From Perlabentimonas sp041656735 (GTDB taxonomy: Bacteria > Bacteroidota > Bacteroidia > Bacteroidales > Tenuifilaceae): a DNA stretch of 64,000 nucleotides. The stretch spans positions 1-64,000 of the forward strand of contig JBBACY010000014.1 of the NCBI GenBank assembly GCA_041656735.1, written 5' to 3'. The notes beneath the pieces were generated by a model that saw only the letters and a program-made list of their open reading frames with translations, searched no databases and was not told where the DNA came from. Position 1 is the stretch's first letter. Every line of letters starts with the position of its first letter. Both the position numbers and the translations under genes were made by a program. This document shows, one piece after another, positions 24,027-31,640 of this stretch.

Positions 24027-26567
24027 ATGCGATTAATCACTGTCTTAGTATTTTTCAGTCTAATAATTTCTTGCAAACCCGAAAAATCGAGTTTAGTTGA
24101 GCAGTACAGCTTGTCGAGCAACTGGATTTTCAGAGATAAAAATGAGGCAGAATATTATCCAGCAAATGTTCCGGGAACTGTTCACACCGACCTACAGGGT
24201 AACGGGGTAATTCCCAATCCGTTTTATGGATGTAATGAGCAGAAACTTCAATGGATTGGCGAGCGAAGCTGGATTTATAAAACCCAGTTTTATGTTGATT
24301 CTGCAATACTTTCAAAAAAGAATATTCGCCTTGTTTTCGAGGGATTAGATACGTATGCTAGTGTGTTATTGAATGGCAAAAAGGTTTTGCACGCCAACAA
24401 TATGCACCGCCAATGGGAGGTAAACTGCACTAATAAATTGTTGGTTGGCAATAATACGCTTGAGGTTGAGTTTGCCCCTGCAGTTAAGCAAATTAAGCGA
24501 GATTCCTTTGCATTGGGTTATCCCCTACCCGGCGGACAATGGGCGTTTTCCCGCAAGGCAGCCTACCATTTTGGGTGGGACTGGGGACCGCGATTTGTAA
24601 CTGCAGGAATTTATAAGCCTGTTTACCTTGAAGTTTGGGACTCTCATCGGCCTAAAGATTTTTATATCAACACAAAAAAAATTGAAAACAATGCAGCAAC
24701 CCTTGAGCTAAACGGTGAGGTTGAATCGAGCGTAACAGAAAATGCTATCATCAAAATTACCGATAGTAATACTGGCAAACAGCTACATCGGGAGCAGGTT
24801 AGTCTATTGAGTGGCATCAATAATATCAACACTAACTTTTCAATTAAAAATCCAAAGTTATGGTGGACTAATGGTTTAGGCGAGCCCCATATTTACGACC
24901 TGCAATTTGAGCTAATTACCGAAAGCGGATATAGCCACACGCAAACTATTCCGCTAGGAATAAGAACCTTACGCACCATTTTTAAGGACGACGAGCACGG
25001 CAAAGCCCTTTATTTTGAGCTAAACGGCACGCCCGTTTATATGAAAGGGGCAAATTATATTCCACAGCACTCATTTGTGCCCGAGGTTACCGAATCCGAT
25101 TACCAAAGGGTAATACAAACCGCTAAGGAGTCGAATATGAATATGCTAAGGGTTTGGGGAGGTGGCGTTTACGAGAACGAAATTTTTTACGAGCTGTGCA
25201 ACCGTAACGGAATTTTGGTTTGGCAAGATTTTATGTTTGCCTGCTCAATGTACCCAACCGATAGTCTGTTTGCTGAGAATGTGAAACAGGAAGCAATTTA
25301 TCAGGTAAAAAGGCTTAGGAAACACTCAAATATTGCCCTTTGGTGCGGTAACAACGAGGTTGATGAAGCTTGGCATAACTGGGGTTGGCAAAAATCACAT
25401 AAATTATCAAAAGCTGACTCAACCACTATTTGGGATGGCTACAAAAATATTTTCCACAATATCCTGTCTAAGGTTGTTGAGGAGTTCGACCCCCAACGGT
25501 TTTACCTTTCCACCTCGCCGCTTTACGGGTGGGGGCGCGAAAAAAGTATGACTCACGGCAGTGCCCACTACTGGGGCGTTTGGTGGGGCGTTCAGCCAAT
25601 TGAGATATACCTACAGAAAGTGCCACGCTTTATGAGCGAATTTGGGTTGCAGTCAATGCCAACCTTGGCTACTATTCGGCAGTTTCAGGATGAGAGTGAA
25701 GAGTATCTCTTTTCCCCTTCGCTAAAATGCCACCAGAAACACCCCACGGGCTACCAAACCATTGATGCTTACCTCGAAAACGAAGGGCTTTACGCCGAAA
25801 CGGTTGAGCAGTTTATTTACCTAAGTCAGCTTGTGCAGGCCAAGGGCATTGGACTTGCCATTGAAGCGCAGCGCAGGGCAAAGCCATACTGTATGGGCTC
25901 TCTGTACTGGCAGTTAAACGATTGCTGGCCCGTAACCAGCTGGAGCAGTACTGACTATTTTGGCAATTGGAAAGCCCTTCAGTATAAAGTTAGAGAACTG
26001 TACGATGATATTCTGGTTTCGGTAATTGAGAATAAGGGTATTCTTGAAGTATTTGTAGTTTCCGATAGGCTAACTAGTACACAGGGAATTATCACCATAA
26101 ATGCCATTGATACCATTGAAAAACGTAAAAACATCTTCAATAAATCAATAGGAATAGAGGCAAATAGTTCGCTTCAAATTATTTCGGAAAATGCTGATGA
26201 GTTCTTTAAAGGGCTTGATACGAGCCGCACACTAATTGAAGCCATATTTACCGATGCAAATGGGAAAGAATACACAAACCGAAAATTTTTAGTTCCTCTT
26301 GGCAAAGTGAAGCTACCTAAAGTCAATATAAAACACAGAATTGAGCCAGCAAAAGGAGGTTACAATATAGTTTTAACCTCCAATAATTTAGCTGCCTACG
26401 TTCAGCTGTACCTAACCAATAGCAATGCCATTTTCAGTAATAATTTTATGCATATTTGCGCCGAAAATGAGATTGTGGTTTTTTGCGAAACCAACCTAGA
26501 AATAAGTCAGTTAGAAGAGCAATTACGAATTATTTGTTTGAATAACCAGAATGCCGAGAATGATTAA
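24027..26567 (+). CDS. Beta-mannosidase, GH2, lipoprotein
   Basis: 846 aa. Lipobox at about residue 16 (FFSLIISC). GH2 sugar-binding domain (ERSWIYKTQFYVD), immunoglobulin-like domain, then the catalytic barrel with acid/base E444 in WCGNNEVDEAW and nucleophile E538 in PRFMSEFGLQS. The residues WGWDWGPRF and WRVWGGG-like segments are those of beta-mannosidases rather than galactosidases. It would cut the Man-beta-1,4-GlcNAc link of the N-glycan core or mannan oligosaccharides in the periplasm. Last gene of the tight GH20-LacI-MFS-ROK-GH2 run, 5 nt after the kinase. Confidence 0.95.
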   Translation: MRLITVLVFFSLIISCKPEKSSLVEQYSLSSNWIFRDKNEAEYYPANVPGTVHTDLQGNGVIPNPFYGCNEQKLQWIGERSWIYKTQFYVDSAILSKKNIRLVFEGLDTYASVLLNGKKVLHANNMHRQWEVNCTNKLLVGNNTLEVEFAPAVKQIKRDSFALGYPLPGGQWAFSRKAAYHFGWDWGPRFVTAGIYKPVYLEVWDSHRPKDFYINTKKIENNAATLELNGEVESSVTENAIIKITDSNTGKQLHREQVSLLSGINNINTNFSIKNPKLWWTNGLGEPHIYDLQFELITESGYSHTQTIPLGIRTLRTIFKDDEHGKALYFELNGTPVYMKGANYIPQHSFVPEVTESDYQRVIQTAKESNMNMLRVWGGGVYENEIFYELCNRNGILVWQDFMFACSMYPTDSLFAENVKQEAIYQVKRLRKHSNIALWCGNNEVDEAWHNWGWQKSHKLSKADSTTIWDGYKNIFHNILSKVVEEFDPQRFYLSTSPLYGWGREKSMTHGSAHYWGVWWGVQPIEIYLQKVPRFMSEFGLQSMPTLATIRQFQDESEEYLFSPSLKCHQKHPTGYQTIDAYLENEGLYAETVEQFIYLSQLVQAKGIGLAIEAQRRAKPYCMGSLYWQLNDCWPVTSWSSTDYFGNWKALQYKVRELYDDILVSVIENKGILEVFVVSDRLTSTQGIITINAIDTIEKRKNIFNKSIGIEANSSLQIISENADEFFKGLDTSRTLIEAIFTDANGKEYTNRKFLVPLGKVKLPKVNIKHRIEPAKGGYNIVLTSNNLAAYVQLYLTNSNAIFSNNFMHICAENEIVVFCETNLEISQLEEQLRIICLNNQNAEND

Positions 26568-26642
26568 TTTATAATTAGTTCTAAAGTGAAACAGAAATTT
26601 CAACTATATATATATATTTGTCAGCAATATTTTAACCGTACT

Positions 26643-27473
26643 ATGGAAATTTTAAATTCACAAATTGAGAAACATTACCATCAACCCAATTTGTATGATG
26701 ACATTATAAATCGCCTCAAAGAGTTGGAGGTTGACCTAAACAATGTAACCAGAAAGGATATAGCAGGTGTTGATGAATTTCACGTGAGAGGTGCAGAAGT
26801 ATCAAGGGAGTTAGCGAAAATTGCCAATATTAATAATGCTCGATTGCTGGATATTGGCTGCGGCATTGGCGGCCCCTGCAGAATGCTAGCCGACGAATTT
26901 AATTGCGATACGGTTGGAATTGATGTATCTAAAGAGTACGTTGCCACAGCCAGCAAACTGTCGGAGCTTGTGGGGCTGAGCCATAGCACCAAATTTATTT
27001 ATGCCGATGCAACAAACCTACCCTTTGGCAACAATGAGTTTGATGTTGTTTGGACGCAGCACGTGCAGGTAAACATTAGCGATAAGCTAAAATTTTACAG
27101 TGAAATTAAGAGGGTTTTAAATGACAATGGCGTTTTTATCTACTACGAGGTTTTTAAAACAGGCAATAAGGAGGTGAATTATCCACTGCCTTGGGCCGAT
27201 GAATCGAGCATCAGTTTTCTTGAGCAATCTTCAAAAATCGACTCCATTTTACTGCAGCTTGGCTTGGTAAAAAAACAGTCAGCAAACCAAACCGAGAGTG
27301 GCATAAAAGTGCTTGAAAAAATGTTGGATAGACTAACAACGCGGGGTGCTCCGAGGTTAGGGCTAAATGTTTTAATGGGTGCATCAACAAAAGATAAAAT
27401 AGCCAACCTACTAAGCGGACTTAAAGAGGGGAAAATCTACCTTGAGAGTGGTGTTTATGAAAAACGCGCCTGA
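26643..27473 (+). CDS. Class I SAM-dependent methyltransferase (sarcosine/dimethylglycine type)
   Basis: 276 aa from the ATG at 26643; the frame opens at a GTG at 26586, but the extra 19 residues are low-complexity and lack family match. Motif I is LLDIGCGIGGPCRMLA, followed by VGIDVSKEYV and the acceptor-site segment DVVWTQHVQVNI. Layout resembles glycine-betaine pathway and tocopherol-type methyltransferases. The substrate is not known and the gene has no clear link with the glycosidases upstream, 75 nt away. Confidence 0.85.
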   Translation: MEILNSQIEKHYHQPNLYDDIINRLKELEVDLNNVTRKDIAGVDEFHVRGAEVSRELAKIANINNARLLDIGCGIGGPCRMLADEFNCDTVGIDVSKEYVATASKLSELVGLSHSTKFIYADATNLPFGNNEFDVVWTQHVQVNISDKLKFYSEIKRVLNDNGVFIYYEVFKTGNKEVNYPLPWADESSISFLEQSSKIDSILLQLGLVKKQSANQTESGIKVLEKMLDRLTTRGAPRLGLNVLMGASTKDKIANLLSGLKEGKIYLESGVYEKRA

Positions 27474-27691
27474 TTGTCGACAACACGGCATCTTTTAAAA
27501 AAAACTGGCATCCAAATTGAACAATTAACACATAACTATGTATAAACAGCATTGGGTAATGTACTAGGCGCATAAATCTGCAAAACGCCCTACGGTAATG
27601 CAAACAGATTATAGTCAAAACTGGCAATCTGTTGTAATAATTGGCTAGTTTTCACTATATTGCTTAAATTGTACTATCTAAATACTTGGTT

Positions 27692-28912
27692 ATGGATAAG
27701 TTTTCAACTATAAAAATACGAGGAGAAAAAAAATTTAAAACGGTTAGAATCAGCTCTGATTCAAAACCAAAGATTCTTGACCCAATTATCGAAAAATGGC
27801 AAACTTTACTAAACACACTCGCCAGAGTTATTGATGTGCCATCAGGTTTAATTATGCGTTTAAATGAAGAAACGATTGAAGTATTTTTAAAAAGCAATAC
27901 CGAAAGCAACCCCTATAAAGCTAATGAGAAAGCCAAGCTGCTTCAAGGTTTTTATTGCGAAACCGTTATTGGAACACAAAATACATTGATTGTACCCAAT
28001 GCAACCAAAAACGAGCTTTGGAACAAAAATAATCCCGATGTTGATATAGATATGATTTCTTATATGGGAGTTCCACTCAACTGGCCCGATGGCGAATGCT
28101 TTGGAACTATCTGTGTTTTAGCCAATAAAGAGACCCATTACAGCAAGGAATTTGAGAATCTATTAATTCAAATTAAGCAGCATATTGAGGTTGACTTACA
28201 ACTTTTGCTAACCAACAAAGAACTCGAAGTACTGAATGCTACAAAAACGAAGTTCCTATCTTTAATTTCGCACGATGTACGCGGAAACATTGGCAGTGCC
28301 GACCAATTACTGAAGTTAATTATTGAAAACATAGACGACTATAGCAAAACACACCTTAAAGACACGCTCCTCTCGCTTAGTCAAAGCCTATCCGAATCGT
28401 ATTTTACACTAGAAAATATGCTGAGTTGGTCCAAGGCAGAGATACTACAAATAGAGCCTAAGATTTTACCAATAGATTTAGCTGAAGTTATTGATGACCT
28501 TCTACTATTCTTCAATCAAACCATAGAAATAAAAAAACTTAGAATAAAGAAAGATTATTACGCTGAAAAGGTCATTGTGTCCGCAGATAGAAAAATGATT
28601 AAGGTGGGTTTAAACAACATTCTATCAAACGCCATAAAATATTCGCAGAATGGTGGTTTAATAACTATTCGGTTAAAAAAACAAGAGAGTAAGACTGTTA
28701 TTGAAATAATTGATGCTGGAATTGGGATGGATAAAGACACCGCTAGCAAATTATTTAATTACAATGAATCACATAGCAAGTCGGGCACACAAGGTGAAAG
28801 CAGTTCAGGAATTGGATTAATGTTAACAAAAGAATTCCTTGATAAGAACAATGCCAAAGTTACCGTAGACAGCGAAATTGGTAAAGGCACAAAATTTAGG
28901 ATTACCATATAA
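27692..28912 (+). CDS. Soluble GAF-domain histidine kinase (orphan)
   Basis: 406 aa from the ATG at 27692; a TTG two codons earlier is the other option. No membrane segments. A GAF domain takes up residues 20-170 (IDVPSGLIMRL...YMGVPLNWPDGECFGTICVL), followed by HisKA with the H box LISHDVRGNIG, N box LNNILSNAIKYS, and G boxes DAGIGM and SSGIGLML. No response regulator lies beside it. The ligand is probably small and cytoplasmic, but cannot be named. Confidence 0.92.
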   Translation: MDKFSTIKIRGEKKFKTVRISSDSKPKILDPIIEKWQTLLNTLARVIDVPSGLIMRLNEETIEVFLKSNTESNPYKANEKAKLLQGFYCETVIGTQNTLIVPNATKNELWNKNNPDVDIDMISYMGVPLNWPDGECFGTICVLANKETHYSKEFENLLIQIKQHIEVDLQLLLTNKELEVLNATKTKFLSLISHDVRGNIGSADQLLKLIIENIDDYSKTHLKDTLLSLSQSLSESYFTLENMLSWSKAEILQIEPKILPIDLAEVIDDLLLFFNQTIEIKKLRIKKDYYAEKVIVSADRKMIKVGLNNILSNAIKYSQNGGLITIRLKKQESKTVIEIIDAGIGMDKDTASKLFNYNESHSKSGTQGESSSGIGLMLTKEFLDKNNAKVTVDSEIGKGTKFRITI

Positions 28913-29041
28913 GAGGTCATAACAACAAGTAGAGCTAAGAGCGAATAACAAATGTTTCGAGACCATTCAATCAATATTTTACTGGAGTTTCGTAAATAAT
29001 TGAATAATTTACAACCCGCACCCTAACCCACAATAAGCAGT

Positions 29042-29368
29042 ATGGCTTCAGACCAAAGTTTTGTTGATTATATTTTAGATCAAATAGAAAATGCGGGAGA
29101 AATTACCGCAAAGAAAATGTTTGGGGAGTACGGAATATACTCTAATGGGAAAATATTCGGCCTCATTTGCGACAATAAACTCTTTATAAAACCAACTAAA
29201 GGCGGCGCCCAATTTATTGGAGATGTAGTTGAAGCATCGCCTTACACAGGCGCTAAACCCAGTTTTTTAATAGAAGAAAAGATTGAGAATAAAGAACGGC
29301 TAAGCGAATTGGTAAGGATTTCGGTAAAGGAACTACCCGACCCCAAACCCAAAAAGAAGACAAAATAG
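29042..29368 (+). CDS. TfoX N-terminal domain protein
   Basis: 108 aa. It matches the TfoX-N fold throughout: FVDYILDQIENAGEITAKKMFGEYGIYSNGKIFGLICDNKLFIK, then the positively charged end PKPKKKTK. The C-terminal helical domain of the competence regulator TfoX is missing, as in many stand-alone members whose role is unknown. A terminator follows at 29408. Confidence 0.9.
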   Translation: MASDQSFVDYILDQIENAGEITAKKMFGEYGIYSNGKIFGLICDNKLFIKPTKGGAQFIGDVVEASPYTGAKPSFLIEEKIENKERLSELVRISVKELPDPKPKKKTK

Positions 29369-29407
29369 CGACCTCTAGCACAAAGCTGAACAAAATACAA
29401 GTTGATA

Positions 29408-29435
29408 AAAAAGCGGTACATCCTTATCGCTTTTT
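29408..29435 (+). terminator. Terminator behind the TfoX-N gene
   Basis: AAAAAGCGGTA (29408-29418) and TATCGCTTTTT (29425-29435) form an 11-bp stem with one G-U pair and a 6-nt loop; the 3' arm ends in five T. Confidence 0.75.
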
Positions 29436-29437
29436 AC

Positions 29438-29445
29438 TAATTTTG
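29438..29445 (+). promoter_or_regulatory. -7 box ahead of the DUF486 gene
   Basis: TAATTTTG fits TAnnTTTG and lies directly after the terminator, 47 nt before the start at 29493. No good -33 box. Confidence 0.4.
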
Positions 29446-29492
29446 TGCTTCGCACACGCTAAAACAAATCAAATTAAAATAATGGTACACCA

Positions 29493-29861
29493 ATGAAAGC
29501 AGTTTTAACCATTGTACTCCTTATACTAAGCAACTCATTTATGGTAATTGCTTGGTACGGACACCTAAAATTTGCTGAATGGAATTGGTTCAGTAAACTA
29601 GGATTAGTTTCCATAGTACTAATTAGCTGGGGAATCGCGCTTTTCGAATATGTGTTTCAGGTTCCTGCAAATAGAATTGGCTTTAGTGGAAACGGCGGTC
29701 CCTTTTCCCTAATTGAGCTAAAAGTAATTCAAGAGGTTATTACCCTAGTTGTTTTTGCGATATTCACTTTACTTGTATTCAAAACCGAAACATTCAGAAT
29801 AAACCATATTATTTCATTCCTATTTCTGATTTTAGCAGTTTACTTTATGTTTAAAAGATAG
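29493..29861 (+). CDS. DUF486 / DMT-like small membrane protein
   Basis: 122 aa with four predicted membrane helices and the conserved DUF486 block GIALFEYVFQVPANRIGFSG, which also ends in a QEVITLVVFAIFT helix. It belongs to the drug/metabolite transporter superfamily by fold; no substrate is known for the family. It stands alone with its own possible promoter. Confidence 0.9.
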   Translation: MKAVLTIVLLILSNSFMVIAWYGHLKFAEWNWFSKLGLVSIVLISWGIALFEYVFQVPANRIGFSGNGGPFSLIELKVIQEVITLVVFAIFTLLVFKTETFRINHIISFLFLILAVYFMFKR

Positions 29862-30029
29862 GGGGTTACAGCAAATCCTTGTTAACTGTTTTAAAAGCAG
29901 CAAAATGAAGAGGTAATAAAAATTGATTTTCGAGCAGAAAAATTCGTACATTAGAAAGAATTATTGAGATATATAAAACCCAAAAAACTCAACATAAAAC
30001 CTACTTCGGGGTAATTAAAAAACATTAAA

Positions 30030-30806
30030 ATGAAACACATAGATGACCTAAAACTGGCAGTTCTAATTGATGCCGACAACATTCCCTACTCAAACATAAA
30101 AGGGATGCTAGATGAAATTGCCAAGCTTGGAATACCTACCATAAAAAGAATTTACGGCGACTGGACAAAACCCACCGTTTCGGGATGGAAACCCGCACTG
30201 CTCGAACACGCCATAACACCCATACAGCAATACAGCTACACAACAGGCAAAAACGCCACCGACTCGGCAATGATTATTGATGCTATGGATATTTTACATA
30301 GCGATAAGGTTGATGGGTTCTGCCTTGTATCGAGCGACAGCGATTTTACCCGACTGGCAACCAGGCTAAGAGAATCGGGAATGCTAGTTGTTGGTATTGG
30401 CGAAAAAAAGACCCCAAGACCGTTTATCGCCTCCTGCGACAAGTTTATTTACATTGAAATTATCGCGCTTACAAAAACAAAATCCTCAGAATCTACTTCT
30501 CAAGGCAAGGAAACGACAAAAATCAACAAAAACGCTCCAATCGCTCCCGAAGTTGACAAGATTGATGACAAACTGGTTAAACTATTAAGGGCTACAATTG
30601 ACGACCTAGCCGATGATGATGGGTGGGCGTTTCTTGCGGAGGTAGGAAACCTGCTTATGAAAAAGAAACCCGATTTCGACTCTCGAAATTATGGTTTTAC
30701 CAAGTTAACCCCTCTTATTAAATCGTTAAAAAAACATATTGAAATTGACGAAAGGGAGGTTCAAAATACACGTATTAAGCATATCTATATCAGGAATAAG
30801 GAGTAA
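30030..30806 (+). CDS. NYN-domain ribonuclease-like protein with OST-HTH/LOTUS domain
   Basis: 258 aa. Residues 8-150 form a NYN (PIN-like) domain: LAVLIDADNIPYSNI and DSAMIIDAMDIL give the acidic metal site, FCLVSSDSDFTRLATRLRE the last two aspartates. A basic linker with many Lys and Thr follows, then a LOTUS/OST-HTH domain (LLRATIDDLADDDGWAFLAEVGNLL, NYGFTKLTPLI), which binds RNA, often G-rich. The LabA/MARF1-like combination suggests an RNA-cutting or RNA-regulating protein in the cytoplasm. No partner gene is evident. Confidence 0.92.
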   Translation: MKHIDDLKLAVLIDADNIPYSNIKGMLDEIAKLGIPTIKRIYGDWTKPTVSGWKPALLEHAITPIQQYSYTTGKNATDSAMIIDAMDILHSDKVDGFCLVSSDSDFTRLATRLRESGMLVVGIGEKKTPRPFIASCDKFIYIEIIALTKTKSSESTSQGKETTKINKNAPIAPEVDKIDDKLVKLLRATIDDLADDDGWAFLAEVGNLLMKKKPDFDSRNYGFTKLTPLIKSLKKHIEIDEREVQNTRIKHIYIRNKE

Positions 30807-31042
30807 CTGCTGCATACAATTATTAATGTATAATATGGGCTTGTTTTTGCTGTATTACCTGTCGTTGTTTGTATCTCGCAAAACAAATTGATAATTTCAG
30901 ATTACCGTTTTGAGTAAAAAAAAACCAATGAATAATTTTTACAATGATTTTACTGTGCCCAGAAGGCAATTGAGTTTATTAATCATCATTAAAATAAAGT
31001 TAGCCATACACTCGGTGATTTGAACTATAAAACCATTGGGCT

Positions 31043-31615
31043 ATGAGTACACATACATTAAGAAATATTATTTCCCTATTTATTATAGTTTCTGCAGCCT
31101 CATACAATGCATATAGTCAGGAATATAAGCTTAAGAGCAGTTACATTGGTATATTGCCATCAGTACTATTTGAACCCTATGATACCATCGAGGCTATTGA
31201 GGTAAATATAGTTCCTTTTGTATATGAATATAAGTTCAATAGAGAAACCGGAATTCAATTTCGGTCAATCGTAAACTACAGATTTTATAAACTAAGGAAT
31301 GGTATTAGCCAAATTGGGGGTACACTTCTTATAAATAAGTATTTAACTTCACTATTTAAAGAAGATTTTTTTATAATTCCCGTTATCTCCGGTTTTTGTA
31401 CGTACACCTTCAACCAAATAGATAAAATTAATACTTCCACGGTAGGTATAGAGCCTGGAGTGATGTTCAAAGTGTCCAATAGTTTCACTATAAACCTTAA
31501 CCTACAGCCTGGTATTAATTATTATCACGGCAGTTTTTCCCGCAAATTTATTGGCACTAAAAATGGCTTTAAACCACACTTCGGAGTTATCTTTCATATG
31601 GGGTATCATTTTTAA
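31043..31615 (+). CDS. Secreted protein, probably small outer membrane beta-barrel
   Basis: 190 aa, not recognised by family. A signal peptide (ending near NAYSQ, residue 26) is followed by alternating hydrophobic strands with aromatic ends (NIVPFVYEYKFNRETGIQFRSIVNYRFY, MFKVSNSFTINLNLQPGINYY) and a terminal aromatic, F at the last position (FHMGYHF), the signature for insertion by BAM. Six to eight strands fit. The GH92 gene starts 25 nt downstream, so the two may be co-transcribed. Confidence 0.75.
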   Translation: MSTHTLRNIISLFIIVSAASYNAYSQEYKLKSSYIGILPSVLFEPYDTIEAIEVNIVPFVYEYKFNRETGIQFRSIVNYRFYKLRNGISQIGGTLLINKYLTSLFKEDFFIIPVISGFCTYTFNQIDKINTSTVGIEPGVMFKVSNSFTINLNLQPGINYYHGSFSRKFIGTKNGFKPHFGVIFHMGYHF

Positions 31616-31640
31616 TACAGAAAAATAAAATCAGACAAAT